A stretch of DNA of 64,000 nucleotides from Pseudoflavitalea sp. G-6-1-2 (lineage in GTDB: Bacteria; Bacteroidota; Bacteroidia; Chitinophagales; Chitinophagaceae). Numbering within the stretch: the first letter of the stretch is position 1; each line of letters starts with the position of its first letter. Location: positions 930,001 through 994,000 of the forward strand of contig NZ_JABBGB010000002.1 in assembly GCF_012927185.1 (NCBI RefSeq), read 5' to 3'. Of this stretch, positions 16,788-27,517 are shown in pieces. A program made the translations under genes and the position numbers. The notes under the pieces are model-generated. The model had not been told where the DNA came from, did not search any database, and saw nothing but the letters and a program-made list of their open reading frames with translations.

Positions 16788-17696
16788 TTAGTACGCTGTA
16801 AGAAGATTGGGATAATCTGTAATTATTCCGTTTACACCCAGCTTCACCAGCTTCTCTATTTCCGCTGCCGTGTTCACCGTCCAGGGAACCAGCTTCATGC
16901 CATGCCTGCGGCAGGCTTCTACTGTAGCGGTGGTTACGAGCTGAAAAGCCGGACTGTACACATCGGGTTTGAAGCCCAGTTCTTTCACGTTATCATCCAC
17001 AGTAGCCTTTTCGTTTCCGGTAAGAAAACCAATGGTCACATTCGGGTATAGTTTCTTCGCTTCGCGAAGCGGACGCATATCGAAGGATTGCAGATAGAAA
17101 CGATTGCCGATCTTTTTGCTGTTCACCACTTCCATCAACGCGCGCACCAGCACATCTGGTGCAGCAGGCTGATAGATGCCATCCATCTTTGGATTGCTCT
17201 TGATCTCGATATTGTAAATGGTGCCGGGCAGTTTATGAGAAGCGGTATAGGCTTCCACTGAATCGATCAGTTCACCCAGCAGCGGCATGTAGGTCGCCAG
17301 CTTCTGCTGTTGAGGAAAAGCTGTGTTGCCTTTCGATCCCACATCGATACTGCGGATATCTGAATAATTCATTTGATGCCAGGTATAGAGTTTGGCACTG
17401 TCTTTAGATACAGTATGTCCTCCGGGCAATAACGAAATAGCAGTGTTCACGTAAGGATCGTGTGCAATCAACACCTGCCCGTCTTTACTCAGGTACACAT
17501 CCACCTCGATCATATTGGCGCCGGATTCGATGCCTTTGATCATCGCAGGAATAGTGTTCTCAGGCATCAGGCCGCGTGCTCCACGATGTCCTTCCTTATA
17601 AAAAGTTGGGAATCCTTTCGGATTGCCGGTGGATTGCTTTGATGTACCGCATGCTGCGAGGCAACCGAATGCGAGTACAGGAATTAATTGCTTCAT
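16788..17696 (-). CDS. Glycerophosphodiester phosphodiesterase, lipoprotein
   Basis: 302 residues. The lipobox LAAC (Cys16) predicts a lipid anchor in the cell envelope. The GDPD TIM-barrel signature is clear: HRGARGLMPENT (His37, Arg38, Glu46), EVDVYLSKDG (Glu64, Asp66) and HDP (His79), which bind the divalent metal and the phosphodiester. The enzyme hydrolyses glycerophosphodiesters to glycerol 3-phosphate and an alcohol; relatives of the GlpQ type can also act on poly(glycerol phosphate). It is the last gene of the SusC-to-GDPD operon, 12 bases after glpF. Its envelope location places cleavage before uptake through the inner membrane. Confidence 0.9.
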   Translation of the reverse strand: MKQLIPVLAFGCLAACGTSKQSTGNPKGFPTFYKEGHRGARGLMPENTIPAMIKGIESGANMIEVDVYLSKDGQVLIAHDPYVNTAISLLPGGHTVSKDSAKLYTWHQMNYSDIRSIDVGSKGNTAFPQQQKLATYMPLLGELIDSVEAYTASHKLPGTIYNIEIKSNPKMDGIYQPAAPDVLVRALMEVVNSKKIGNRFYLQSFDMRPLREAKKLYPNVTIGFLTGNEKATVDDNVKELGFKPDVYSPAFQLVTTATVEACRRHGMKLVPWTVNTAAEIEKLVKLGVNGIITDYPNLLTAY

Positions 17697-17708
17697 GCTA
17701 TTCAGATC

Positions 17709-18449
17709 TTAGTGTTGTAACAAGATGTAAAGACCAGCAGCTGCAGCGGCTCCGATAACCGGACCAATCACCGGTATCCATGCATAATCCCATCCACCTG
17801 GTCCTTTTGCGGGAATAGGAAGAATGGCGTGCATGATGCGCGGACCGAGATCACGCGCAGGATTGATGGCATAACCGGTAGTGCCGCCGAGCGACAAACC
17901 AATCACCCACACAAGAAATGCCACAGGCAATGCACCGATAGAACCCATGCCAATCGGCGTTTTCGGCATATCAGCCGAACCCAGCAGCGGATCTGAAAAG
18001 TAAAAGATGGTGAACACCAGTACGAATGTGCCGATGATCTCACTGATGAGATTCGAGAAATTATTTCTGATGGCAGGCGCTGTACAAAAAGTTGCCTGTA
18101 TCGCACCTGCATCGGATGTTTCTTTGTAATGATCTTTGTAGAACAGCCAAACGAGAAATGCACCGAGCATAGCGCCGATCATCTGCGCCAGAATATAAGT
18201 AGGTACAAGGTTCCAGCTGAACTTTCCTGCGATGCTCAATCCGATGGTCACTGCCGGATTCAGATGCGCACCACTTGCGGCGCCACTCAATATCACCCCA
18301 ACGAACACTGCGAGCGCCCATGCCGTGGTGATCACAATCCATCCTCCCCCATTGCCTTTTGTTTTATTGAGCACTACATTGGCAACAACACCGTTGCCCA
18401 GTAAAATGAGCACTGCCGTGCCAATGATCTCTGCGATAAATGCTGTCAT
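17709..18449 (-). CDS. glpF: Glycerol facilitator (MIP/aquaglyceroporin)
   Basis: A 246-residue inner-membrane channel of the MIP family with both NPA boxes: SGAHLNPAVTIG (about residues 60-70) and GYAINPARDLGPR (about residue 196). The Asp after the second NPAR is characteristic of glycerol-conducting members (GlpF) rather than strict water channels. It sits between glpK and the GDPD gene. GlpK traps the imported glycerol as glycerol 3-phosphate. No glycerol-3-phosphate permease is encoded in the locus, so entry through this channel implies dephosphorylation outside the inner membrane. Confidence 0.93.
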   Translation of the reverse strand: MTAFIAEIIGTAVLILLGNGVVANVVLNKTKGNGGGWIVITTAWALAVFVGVILSGAASGAHLNPAVTIGLSIAGKFSWNLVPTYILAQMIGAMLGAFLVWLFYKDHYKETSDAGAIQATFCTAPAIRNNFSNLISEIIGTFVLVFTIFYFSDPLLGSADMPKTPIGMGSIGALPVAFLVWVIGLSLGGTTGYAINPARDLGPRIMHAILPIPAKGPGGWDYAWIPVIGPVIGAAAAAGLYILLQH

Positions 18450-18488
18450 AAAGGATTCAGTTTTGGGTATTGAACGTGAACAGAAAGA

Positions 18489-19976
18489 TTAGTCTTCGGC
18501 CCAGGCTTTTGCTGCTTTGATGGCGCGGTTCCAGCCCTTGATCATACTGGCAGTATCAACTTTGCTGTCTGCTTCGAAGCTGCGGTTGATCTTCCATTGT
18601 TTCTGAATTTCTTCAGGGCTTTTCCAGACGTTGGTGGCAAGGCCCGCGAGATATGCCGCGCCAATTGCGGTAACTTCTGTGATCTCCGGACGAACTACTG
18701 TTGCCTGCAATATGTCGGCCTGGATCTGCATCAGCAGGTTGTTGGAAGTTGCTCCACCATCTACGCGCAGTTCTTTGATAGGCAGACCGGCATCGGCTTC
18801 CATGGCTTTCAGTACATCGATGGTCTGAAAGGCAATGCTCTCCAGTGCTGCACGTGCAATATGCGCAGCTTCCGTACCGCGTGTAATGCCCACCATTGTT
18901 CCGCGCGCATATTGGTTCCAGTGAGGAGCGCCCAATCCGGCAAATGCAGGAACGAGATAAACACCTCCGGTATCGGGTACTTTTTTCGCCAGCGCTTCTA
19001 CATCACCCGACGAACGGATGATGCCCAATCCATCGCGCAGCCACTGCACTACAGCGCCGCCGATGAAGATGCTCCCTTCGAGTGCATATTGAACTTTGTC
19101 GCCGATTTTCCAGGCGATGGTCGTAACGAGATTATTCTTGCTCACGATTGGCTGATCCCCGATATTCATCAGCATGAAACAGCCCGTTCCGTAAGTATTC
19201 TTCACCATTCCTTTCTGTGTGCACATCTGTCCGAATAACGCTGCCTGCTGATCTCCCGCCACACCTGCAATGGGAATATCTGCCGTGAAGATCTGATGCG
19301 CAGTATGACCAAATACTTCACTGGAGTTCTTCACTTCAGGAAGCATGGATGCCGGAATATCGAGCAGCTTCAATAATTCATCATCCCATTGGAGATCGTG
19401 AATATTGTAGAGCATGGTTCTGCTGGCGTTGGTAACGTCGGTGGCATGCACTTTTCCGGAAGTGAGGTTCCAGATCAGCCAGCTGTCGATGGTACCGAAT
19501 GCGAGTTCGCCGGCATTGGCGCGTTCGCGTGCACCTTTTACGTTATCGAGTATCCAGCGCACTTTGGTGGCGGAGAAATATGCATCTACGATCAGTCCGG
19601 TTTTCTGCTGAATCATGTCTGCATGTCCCTGCGCACGAAGCTGGTCGCAGAATTCAGCGGTACGGCGATCCTGCCATACGATGGCATTGTGCACCGGTTC
19701 TCCTGTTTTGCGATCCCACACCACCGTGGTCTCACGCTGATTGGTGATACCGATGGCATTGATATTCTTCGATTGCAGATTTGCTTTTACGATCGCTTCC
19801 GCAGCAACGGCCACCTGTGTACTCCAGATGTCGCGGGGATTGTGTTCTACCCAGCCCGGCTTCGGATAGATCTGCTGGAACTCTTTTTGCGCAAGGCTTA
19901 CGATGGCTCCATGCTCATCGAAGATGATGGCTCTGGAACTGGTTGTGCCCTGATCGAGTGCAAGAATGTATGGCAT
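18489..19976 (-). CDS. glpK: Glycerol kinase
   Basis: A 495-residue FGGY-family kinase of normal length. N-terminal phosphate-binding loop [17 protein letters not shown] (about residues 6-22), substrate region [11 protein letters not shown], and the C-terminal ATPase motif [12 protein letters not shown]. It phosphorylates glycerol with ATP to glycerol 3-phosphate in the cytoplasm. The gene is 39 bases upstream of glpF. The product feeds GlpD, encoded at the other end of the locus. Confidence 0.97.
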   Translation of the reverse strand: MPYILALDQGTTSSRAIIFDEHGAIVSLAQKEFQQIYPKPGWVEHNPRDIWSTQVAVAAEAIVKANLQSKNINAIGITNQRETTVVWDRKTGEPVHNAIVWQDRRTAEFCDQLRAQGHADMIQQKTGLIVDAYFSATKVRWILDNVKGARERANAGELAFGTIDSWLIWNLTSGKVHATDVTNASRTMLYNIHDLQWDDELLKLLDIPASMLPEVKNSSEVFGHTAHQIFTADIPIAGVAGDQQAALFGQMCTQKGMVKNTYGTGCFMLMNIGDQPIVSKNNLVTTIAWKIGDKVQYALEGSIFIGGAVVQWLRDGLGIIRSSGDVEALAKKVPDTGGVYLVPAFAGLGAPHWNQYARGTMVGITRGTEAAHIARAALESIAFQTIDVLKAMEADAGLPIKELRVDGGATSNNLLMQIQADILQATVVRPEITEVTAIGAAYLAGLATNVWKSPEEIQKQWKINRSFEADSKVDTASMIKGWNRAIKAAKAWAED

Positions 19977-20012
19977 ATCGTAGCGTTTTTATATGTTGTC
20001 TTTGTTGATCGT

Positions 20013-21440
20013 TTACGCGATGGGAACTGTTGATTTATAGACACGCTTCCATCTGTCTGTTACTTCAACGGTTATCTCTTTCAGATTCGCAGGCACCTGC
20101 AAACGGAACAGGTGATCGGTTTTGTTGGGCTCTGCAAATCCGCGTGGCTTGGGCAGATCAGGTCCTTTGAGCGTGGCCACTGCCAGTGGATCGAAGCCCT
20201 TGAATTTCTCCGCTTTGATAACGGTATTGTCCGGCAGCCTGGTATTCACTTTCCATTCGGGATCGTAATTCCACACATTGATCACCACTTCTTTTTCGGT
20301 GGCAGAAACATCGTTCACAAATACACTGTACTGATAATCATCTTCCATGCCCGTTGGCTTGTATGTCCATGTAAGTTCATTGCCTTTCACTTTGTACACA
20401 CCGTATCCGCAGGGTGTTCCATCGCCACAGATGGGGCCGGTCCACCATGCTCCGCATACCGTACCATGATTGTGTTCGAACACATTTCCGATGATCACAT
20501 TGCGGTGGTAATGTGTGTGCCCGCTCATGATGTGCACGTTGCCCCTTCCTTTCAGAATCGCATAGAGATCGAGATTGTTCTTCACATCATTATGAACGGG
20601 GATATGCACGTTGAGGATCACCAGATGATCTTTTGGTACGAATTGCAGATCCTTTTCGAGCCAATCGAGTTGCTGCTGCGAAATGTATCCATCGTACTCT
20701 CTGTCTTTGCCAAGATAACGTACATCATCCATCACTACATAATGCGCTTTGCCGCGATTGAATGAGTAGTAAGTTGGACCGTACATTTTCTGGAAGGTAT
20801 CATCACTCTGATCATCCCAACCCTTGTTGTAATCCATATCATGATTGCCGATCACCTGGAAGAACGGAATGCCCATGGCACCTACTGCTTCGTTGTAATC
20901 TGCAAAGAGCTCGTGATTATCCCAGACAATGTCTCCGACAGTGATGCCGTGAATGAGTGCATTGCTTCCCTGCGCCTGTACAAATTTTTGTACATCGGGT
21001 ACGGAATTCGCCATCATCTTCGCCACATCTTTCTTCGTCTTCACCTGCGGGTCTGCCCAGATGATGAACTGGTGTTCATCATCATTCTGCGACAGTTTCT
21101 CCAGATCAAATTCAATTCCTTTTCTGGTGTTGATCTCCGAAACAAGTTTGTAATGCCGTGCTATACCATTTTGTTGCGGAAAGGCATAACCTGCAGGTGT
21201 GCTCACAAAAACCGCTACTGCATCGGCATGCAGATCGAATTCGAATTTGCCGGCGTTGCTGGTGGCTACCACACTGTATCCATCACTCACTACAACGTTG
21301 GCCAGCGCTTTCTTTCCGCTCTTCACCGTGCCTTTTATTTTCTTGTCCGAAACTGAAAATGCACTGGCTGTATTCCATCCTGCCACTACAATTCCGCCTG
21401 CCAGTAATCCTGCCTGTTGAATGAATTTTCTACGCTGCAT
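20013..21440 (-). CDS. Calcineurin-like metallophosphoesterase, Tat-exported
   Basis: 475 residues. The N-terminus MQRRKFIQQAGLLAGG is a twin-arginine signal. An Ig-like N-terminal domain (about 30-110) is followed by a calcineurin-like catalytic domain with metal ligands in IIWADPQ, GDIVWDNHE, IGNHDMD, NVHIPVH and SGHTHYHRN. A C-terminal beta domain follows (about 350-475), matching the MetallophosN-Metallophos-MetallophosC layout. It should act in the periplasm on a phosphomonoester or diester. In this operon, upstream of glpK, a plausible job is releasing glycerol from glycerol phosphate produced by the GDPD; that is inference. Confidence 0.85.
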   Translation of the reverse strand: MQRRKFIQQAGLLAGGIVVAGWNTASAFSVSDKKIKGTVKSGKKALANVVVSDGYSVVATSNAGKFEFDLHADAVAVFVSTPAGYAFPQQNGIARHYKLVSEINTRKGIEFDLEKLSQNDDEHQFIIWADPQVKTKKDVAKMMANSVPDVQKFVQAQGSNALIHGITVGDIVWDNHELFADYNEAVGAMGIPFFQVIGNHDMDYNKGWDDQSDDTFQKMYGPTYYSFNRGKAHYVVMDDVRYLGKDREYDGYISQQQLDWLEKDLQFVPKDHLVILNVHIPVHNDVKNNLDLYAILKGRGNVHIMSGHTHYHRNVIIGNVFEHNHGTVCGAWWTGPICGDGTPCGYGVYKVKGNELTWTYKPTGMEDDYQYSVFVNDVSATEKEVVINVWNYDPEWKVNTRLPDNTVIKAEKFKGFDPLAVATLKGPDLPKPRGFAEPNKTDHLFRLQVPANLKEITVEVTDRWKRVYKSTVPIA

Positions 21441-21493
21441 TTTTGTCTTCCTGAGGTTTATTATGGGAATTGGTAAGATAGCGAACTTTTGAA

Positions 21494-22762
21494 TTAAAGT
21501 GCTTTATGGATAGCGATATCTTCTATCGAAAGTCTTCCATTGTTAACAGTGGTAGACGACTTACCCAGTCCGCGTTTATTGATTCTGATACGTACATTTC
21601 CTGCAACATTTACCATAAACACGGCTTGTTTGGAACCACGGTCCGGCATGTCGCTTAATTCGGGCCCGGACTGTTTCCAGGTGGTGCCTCCATTGGTGGA
21701 ATATTCCAGCTTCAATGTTGAAACAGGGTCGGTATAATATTTTCCGTAGAAGAATGTCACTTTGGAAATTCCTTCGGTGAGGTCGTAGTTCATTTGAAGC
21801 AAGCCATCGGAGGTAATGTCCTGTTGCATGCGGATGCATTGTTTACCGGGCACATTGTATTTGTCGCGCAGGAAAGTATTGCCTAAGATGGCGCGTAACA
21901 ATTTCCAGTTCCCTGTATTGAGATCGATGTCGTTCTTAACACCGCCCATATCGTATGATCCTTTCTTTGAAGCATCAGGAACTTCGAAGCTTTCAGGGAA
22001 TTTATCATACAACGAACCGGCTACAAAATTGATATCGGCTGCATTGCGCAGAGACAGTGTTCTCTTTCCGCCTTCTGCAGAGTAAATGCCTGTGAAACCA
22101 GCGTTTGCCGGAATAGTGCTTCCTGCAAAATCTGCATCGGCTCTTGTGATGAGCGTAAGATCTCCGCCGGTATTATCGAACATCGTATGACTGCCCGCGA
22201 AAGTGCCGCCAGCCGCATAATCCGTAAGGTTTGCATGCACAGTAACGAGGGTCGATTCGTAATCATCCGGCGTGAGCGCAAGCATCGCCATGGTTACAGT
22301 GCGGATGGTAACTTTTGCATTGGTTGCCAGTTTTGTGATCTTCTCAGACTTCACATTCGACAGCACCAGACGGCCATCTTCCCTGCTGAGTTTTGCTCCT
22401 TCGAGACCAATAGAAATAGAATCACCAGGAGCAACAGCTACAGCAGCGCCACCAAGATCAACAACAATACCTCTGGTAATATCACCTACCTGATTGGAAG
22501 TAACCACATCTCCCTGCATCACAAAAGTGCCGGGTGCGATATTCTTTGCATTCGCATCTGATGTAACCACACCATATACTTTACTTGCTCCATCGAGCAC
22601 TTCTCTGTCGATGGTAATGGGCTGGCCTTTGTATATGTCGCGAACAACCGATACACTCGCAAAATCGCTGGCAACACCTTCGGACGGATTGATATCTTTT
22701 TTTAAGCAGGATGCAAATGTGGTGAGCCCTGCCATCAATAAACTGTATTGTAAGATTTTCAT
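21494..22762 (-). CDS. DUF5689-domain surface lipoprotein
   Basis: 422 residues with lipobox (LTTFASC, Cys19), hence a lipoprotein, likely on the outer membrane. Residues about 30-260 resemble DUF5689 (KGQPITIDREVLDGASKVYG, VVTSDANAKNI, GTFVMQGD), an OB-like beta domain found next to SusCD pairs. The C-terminal 150 residues look like a beta-sandwich (SKVTFFYGKYYTDPVSTLKL, then EYSTNGGTTWKQSG). It probably assists substrate capture with the SusD protein encoded 32 bases upstream. The substrate cannot be deduced from this protein alone. Confidence 0.78.
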   Translation of the reverse strand: MKILQYSLLMAGLTTFASCLKKDINPSEGVASDFASVSVVRDIYKGQPITIDREVLDGASKVYGVVTSDANAKNIAPGTFVMQGDVVTSNQVGDITRGIVVDLGGAAVAVAPGDSISIGLEGAKLSREDGRLVLSNVKSEKITKLATNAKVTIRTVTMAMLALTPDDYESTLVTVHANLTDYAAGGTFAGSHTMFDNTGGDLTLITRADADFAGSTIPANAGFTGIYSAEGGKRTLSLRNAADINFVAGSLYDKFPESFEVPDASKKGSYDMGGVKNDIDLNTGNWKLLRAILGNTFLRDKYNVPGKQCIRMQQDITSDGLLQMNYDLTEGISKVTFFYGKYYTDPVSTLKLEYSTNGGTTWKQSGPELSDMPDRGSKQAVFMVNVAGNVRIRINKRGLGKSSTTVNNGRLSIEDIAIHKAL

Positions 22763-22794
22763 TGTTCTTTTTTTAAAGTGAATAACTGCAAGGA

Positions 22795-24300
22795 TTATTT
22801 ATTCCACCACACTTTGGAGTTGATGTCGTCACCACCCATTGCTGCAGCTGCTTTCTCGTAGTTGGTTCTGTTGAGCGACTGAACAGAAACCGGATATTTG
22901 AGACGTGAAGGCATCTGCCCGTTATTGGATAAACCAGGTCCTTTGGGAAGATTGGGATACCCCGTTCTTCTGTATTCGAACCACATCTGAAAATCGGTAA
23001 AGAAGTAAGTAAAATATTTCTGTGTAATGATCTTTTCCAGTTTCTTTTCCGGCAATTCAGCAGCATCCCATGCCACACCTGGTCTTTGAAGGTGGCCTGC
23101 CGGAACAGTCAGGTTCCAGAAAGTGATGGCATTGGTAACGCCATTTTCATACAGCGTTTTGGCATCACCTCCGGTATAACCTTTCAGCGCAGCTTCTGCC
23201 AGCATAAACTGCAGTTCGGAATAGTTGATGATATTGCCCAGCAGCGGCTCATTTTTCAGTGTCACTTTGTACGTGCTCATTCTTTCGGGAATAGCGCCGG
23301 GGAGGTATCCGCTCGGAATGCCTTCAAAAACACCACCTGCCTGATTGGCCCATGCGTCTCTGCGCGGATCTTCCCAATCGTTGAGTGTATTGATGAAGAA
23401 GCGCGAAAGACCATTATCTCCGTTGAAATCGAAATCCCTGTAAGTATTGAAGGCGCTTACAAAAGGAGCAATACCGGTGAAACGAAGCACTGCAGATTCT
23501 GCATTGCTGGCGAACATCGGATAGCTGCTCTTTTTGGTATCGCAGATCTCTTTGATCCTGGCAACAGCATTTGTTTCAGGCTTTGACGATACGCGCAGCA
23601 ACAGACGCAGATAAAGCGTATTGCCGAATTTTCTCCAGGCAGCCTTGAATGCGTTGGAAGCCGCCGTAGCAGCGTTTGCATCGGTAGCCATATTGGCCAC
23701 GATGGCTTTACCGTAGATCGGATCTCTGCCGATGATCTCCGCGTTGTATGCTTTATCTGTCTGAAGCAGCGTGTTGGCTTCTTCCATTTTAACCAGCAGG
23801 TCTGTATAGATGTCTTTCTGTGAATCGAATTTCGGCTGATAGATGCTATTGGTATATCCTTTCAGCGCTTCGGAGTAAGGAACATCTCCATAGGTATCGG
23901 TAAGCAATGAATACACCCATGCTTCGAGAATGCGTGAAATGCCCTTGAATGCAGGATCGTCCAGCTTCTGAGCCACATCATACATGGTGCGGATATTCAG
24001 CAGTTGAACATACCAGTTGTTCCACATATAATCGCTTTCTGAAGGCCGGATGATGTAACGATGTATCTCATCGGAGTTGGAAGTTGTTACATGCACCTGC
24101 ATCAGTTCGTTGGTGATGCGGAGCGCTCTTGTTTGGTTTCTTGTAACTACGTCGTAGAGCGCAGATTCGAGCAGCGATTCCGGCGTGGTTTGATTAACCG
24201 TGTTAGGGTTGGTATTGATATTTTCGAATCCTTTATTGCAGCTCATCATTCCCATTCCGGAGACCATCAGAGCTGACAACAGTTGTATCTTGAGTTTCAT
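22795..24300 (-). CDS. SusD/RagB-family outer-membrane lipoprotein
   Basis: About 501 residues starting MKLKIQLLSALMVSGMGMMS with lipobox Cys21. TPR-like helical core with typical SusD features: WYVQLLNIRTMYDVAQKL, YGDVPYSEALKG and the C-terminal LPEKKLEKIITQKY. SusD proteins form the lid of the SusC transporter and bind substrate at the cell surface. A frame opening at 24408 overlaps SusC; the ATG at 24300 gives a proper signal peptide and lies 22 bases after the SusC stop. It is encoded within a glycerol-catabolic operon rather than a polysaccharide locus. Confidence 0.92.
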   Translation of the reverse strand: MKLKIQLLSALMVSGMGMMSCNKGFENINTNPNTVNQTTPESLLESALYDVVTRNQTRALRITNELMQVHVTTSNSDEIHRYIIRPSESDYMWNNWYVQLLNIRTMYDVAQKLDDPAFKGISRILEAWVYSLLTDTYGDVPYSEALKGYTNSIYQPKFDSQKDIYTDLLVKMEEANTLLQTDKAYNAEIIGRDPIYGKAIVANMATDANAATAASNAFKAAWRKFGNTLYLRLLLRVSSKPETNAVARIKEICDTKKSSYPMFASNAESAVLRFTGIAPFVSAFNTYRDFDFNGDNGLSRFFINTLNDWEDPRRDAWANQAGGVFEGIPSGYLPGAIPERMSTYKVTLKNEPLLGNIINYSELQFMLAEAALKGYTGGDAKTLYENGVTNAITFWNLTVPAGHLQRPGVAWDAAELPEKKLEKIITQKYFTYFFTDFQMWFEYRRTGYPNLPKGPGLSNNGQMPSRLKYPVSVQSLNRTNYEKAAAAMGGDDINSKVWWNK

Positions 24301-24322
24301 GATTGCAGATTTTGAGTGAAGA

Positions 24323-27300
24323 TTAGAATCCAAGCAGCAACGACATACCGATGCTGCGTGTTGAAGGGAATTGCCCGATCTCGAAGCCGGCTGTAACGGT
24401 TCCATCATTCAGTGTTCCGAATTCAGGATCGAATGCAGGCCAGTTGGAGATCACCATCAGGTCGCGTCCGTAGAGCCCGAAAGTGGCGCGTTGCAATCCC
24501 AGCTTCTTCACCAGAGATGGCGAGAACGTATAATCGATCCTCATCTCTCTCCATTTGATAAAGTCTGTGTTGAAAGTGTTGGCTTCTACGTTATCTCTGT
24601 TGAAATGCGCATCGTAATAAGCCTGAATATTGGTAACCACTTTGGTATTGGGAACGTATTTTCCATCAGGCGTCATCACCACACCGTTTCCGATGATGCC
24701 GTTGTCGCGGCCGGGAAGTGTTTTGGTAAGCTTGCCTTCTTCAGCAAGTACCGCATGCGTGAGTGAATAACCCATGCCACCGAACTGACCATCGAACAGG
24801 AAGCTCATGCCCCAGTTCTTCCATTTCAGGTTACTGCTGAAGCTGGCTTTCCAGTCGGGGTTTACGTTACCGAGATACTTCACTGTTTCTGTTTTCAGAG
24901 GAAGTCCCTGATCGTTGTAGATAATCTGACCGTCCGGAGCACGCTGGTATCCGAGGCCGTAAAGGTCACCTATTCTGCCGCCGGGTCTTGCTTCCTGAGA
25001 ACCGCGGTTGGCGGGGCCTGTAGACAATACGTAAGTATCCACACCATCAGCCAGGCCTATAATTCTGTTCCGGTTGGTAGAGAATGTACCGAGCAATGTA
25101 ACGTTAAGGCCTTTGGCAGTTTTGATCACATTGGCATTGGCAGAAATTTCGATACCGATATTGCGCAGTTCACTTGCATTGGTTACGAGCGAATAATATC
25201 CTGATGCACGATCGATTGGCACATTGATGATATCATCCATCGTGTGGTTGTTGTAGAACGTGAAATCGAGCCCGTACCTGTTCTTCGCAAACCGAAGATC
25301 CATGCCCGCTTCAAAACTTCTCACCTTGAATGGTTTCAGGCCATCCTTCGGAATAGAGCTTGGATTGGTAAGTCCTCCGGGGTAACCAGTTGCAGAATAA
25401 TTGTATGCCGTCTGATAAGGACTATATGCACCACCTCCTACTTCTGCCACCGATGCGCGGAGTTTCAGGTACGAAATGATGGAAGGCATTTTGAATCGCT
25501 CACTCAATACAGTGCTCAGGTTCACAGATGGATAGAAGAATCCTGTATTCTCCAGACTTGTTGGTGTGGCCAGGGTACTTGCCCAGTCGTGCCGTGAAGT
25601 CATATCGAGGAAGATCCAGCCATCCCATTCAAACTGCGCCAGCGCATAGATGCTGTTCACTTTGAATTCAGCGCGGTAAGGATATGGCTGCACCTGCACT
25701 TTGCTGTTGGCAAATGAGTACACACCGGGGTAGAGCAATTTATCTGCTCTCAGTTCATCTTTCTGGTAGCGGTTACTCATGTTGGATCCGCCCAATGTGG
25801 CTACCAGATTGAATTTGCTGGTTACTTTCTTAGCATACCGCAACATGAAATCGTGGTTCATTTCCTGAGAGAAAATATGCTGCGTGCGGAACATGCCATC
25901 TACAAACTTCTGTGATCCTTTCGGACGCTGCTGTGCACGCTGCTCCGAAGAGTAGTCCAGTGAAGAACGAACCATCAGAGAGAGATCTTTATTGAAACTG
26001 TAAGTAGCAGATACGTTACCGATCACATTGTTTCTATTGCTTTTGTTCAGCATCTCGTATGCCTGCAGATAAGGGTTGTCGAGCAGAGAGCTGAAAGGTC
26101 TTGTCTGTTCTTCCTGTTCTTTACCGGGTACCCAATAATCTTTAAACCAGTTGATGTTCATGTTGGGAGTAAGGCCCCTGATGAAGTACATGATGGTTTG
26201 GTTATTGTAACCGGTAGAAGGCAGGTTATCGCTGTACTTGTTGGTATAGTTCATCTTCACCGCCATTTGCAGCTTGTCGGTGAGTTTATGATTGAGCGAT
26301 GCTGCTACGGTGTTTCTTTTGTAACCGGTGTTGGGAATAATCCAGGTATTGCTGAGATTGGTATATGCGAGACGTGCAGAAGTATTTTTCGATCCGCCTT
26401 CGAGTGTGATGGTGTTGGTGAAAGTATTTCCTGTTTCGAAGAAATCGTTCCTTGCACTCTTGTAAGGTACCCACTCTGTTCTTGTTTCACCTTTCGTTCT
26501 GGTGACAGGATCGTACTGGTAATATTTCTGACCATTGAATTTGGGTCCCCATGAAGAACTGGTGCTGCGTGTGCTTGGTCCATCTTCAGAATCGTTGTAG
26601 GAGTACCAGGTATTTTGTCCTGCTGCACCCTGACCGTATTCGTATTGATAATCGGGCCAGCGGTTGATCTGGTCGAAGCTGAGATTGGAATTGATGGTAA
26701 CACCCATTCCGCGCGTATTGGATTTACCAGACTTGGTGGTAATGATCACGGCGCCGTTTGAGCCGCGTGCACCATAGAGAGCAGCTGCACCCGGACCTTT
26801 CAGAAACGTCACACTTTCAATGTCTTCAGGATTTATATCGTTGAGGCTGGTACCGAAATCCACGGGAGATTCGTTCTGGAGATAAGAGCTGCTGCCCGTA
26901 CCCGTCATAGTGCCGCTTGCTCCGTTTGTAACCACACCATCCACCACAATGAGTGCATCGTTGTATCCGGTGAGGGTTTTATCGCCACGGAGCGAAATGC
27001 GGTTTGTACCTGCCGGGCCGCCACCTGATTTCAGCAGGCTGAGGCCAGCTACTTTTCCCTGGAGGGAGTTAGTCCAGTTATTGCTCATGGCATCGGTCAG
27101 TTCTTCCGTTCCGAGCTTTGTAACAGAATAGCCCAGCGCCTTCTCATCGCGTTTGATACCAAGTGCAGTAACAACAACGCTTTCCATTTCATTGCTCGAC
27201 GAAAGCAATTGAATGGAAATGGTATTGTCTTTACTCACTTTTATTTCGCGGTTCTTGTATCCAACTGCGGAGATGATCAGTGTTTCTCCTTCAGCAGCAG

Positions 27301-27517
27301 AGAGGCTGAAGTTTCCTTTTTCGTCGGTAGTGGTTCCGCGGCTGGTACCTTTAACTACCACACTGATGTTAGAAAGGGGCTTATTGTCAGCGGGATTGAT
27401 AATGGTTCCGCTGATCTTTTTTTGCTGGGCCAGCACAACAGTGCAGACCATCACGAACAAGGCGCTCAGCAGCATACGCATACAGAGCCTGCCCGCAGCA
27501 ATCGTTTTTCTGTTCAT
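24323..27517 (-). CDS. SusC/RagA-family TonB-dependent transporter
   Basis: About 1064 residues. After a signal peptide there is a carboxypeptidase-regulatory-like domain (ISGTIINPADNKPLSNISVV), the TonB-box region, a plug domain (SLRGDKTLTGYNDALIVVDG, then GAAALYGARGSNGAVIITTK) and a 22-strand barrel ending MSLLLGF. It imports oligomeric substrates across the outer membrane with energy from TonB. The start at 27517 (MNRKTIAAGRL) is preferred over 27556. First gene of the seven-gene operon ending with the GDPD, 228 bases downstream of glpD. Confidence 0.94.
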   Translation of the reverse strand: MNRKTIAAGRLCMRMLLSALFVMVCTVVLAQQKKISGTIINPADNKPLSNISVVVKGTSRGTTTDEKGNFSLSAAEGETLIISAVGYKNREIKVSKDNTISIQLLSSSNEMESVVVTALGIKRDEKALGYSVTKLGTEELTDAMSNNWTNSLQGKVAGLSLLKSGGGPAGTNRISLRGDKTLTGYNDALIVVDGVVTNGASGTMTGTGSSSYLQNESPVDFGTSLNDINPEDIESVTFLKGPGAAALYGARGSNGAVIITTKSGKSNTRGMGVTINSNLSFDQINRWPDYQYEYGQGAAGQNTWYSYNDSEDGPSTRSTSSSWGPKFNGQKYYQYDPVTRTKGETRTEWVPYKSARNDFFETGNTFTNTITLEGGSKNTSARLAYTNLSNTWIIPNTGYKRNTVAASLNHKLTDKLQMAVKMNYTNKYSDNLPSTGYNNQTIMYFIRGLTPNMNINWFKDYWVPGKEQEEQTRPFSSLLDNPYLQAYEMLNKSNRNNVIGNVSATYSFNKDLSLMVRSSLDYSSEQRAQQRPKGSQKFVDGMFRTQHIFSQEMNHDFMLRYAKKVTSKFNLVATLGGSNMSNRYQKDELRADKLLYPGVYSFANSKVQVQPYPYRAEFKVNSIYALAQFEWDGWIFLDMTSRHDWASTLATPTSLENTGFFYPSVNLSTVLSERFKMPSIISYLKLRASVAEVGGGAYSPYQTAYNYSATGYPGGLTNPSSIPKDGLKPFKVRSFEAGMDLRFAKNRYGLDFTFYNNHTMDDIINVPIDRASGYYSLVTNASELRNIGIEISANANVIKTAKGLNVTLLGTFSTNRNRIIGLADGVDTYVLSTGPANRGSQEARPGGRIGDLYGLGYQRAPDGQIIYNDQGLPLKTETVKYLGNVNPDWKASFSSNLKWKNWGMSFLFDGQFGGMGYSLTHAVLAEEGKLTKTLPGRDNGIIGNGVVMTPDGKYVPNTKVVTNIQAYYDAHFNRDNVEANTFNTDFIKWREMRIDYTFSPSLVKKLGLQRATFGLYGRDLMVISNWPAFDPEFGTLNDGTVTAGFEIGQFPSTRSIGMSLLLGF

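Noticed and set aside
20013-27517. Polysaccharide utilisation locus
   Set aside because: SusCD is present, but no glycoside hydrolase, lyase or carbohydrate esterase is encoded; the partner genes are glycerol-phosphate enzymes.
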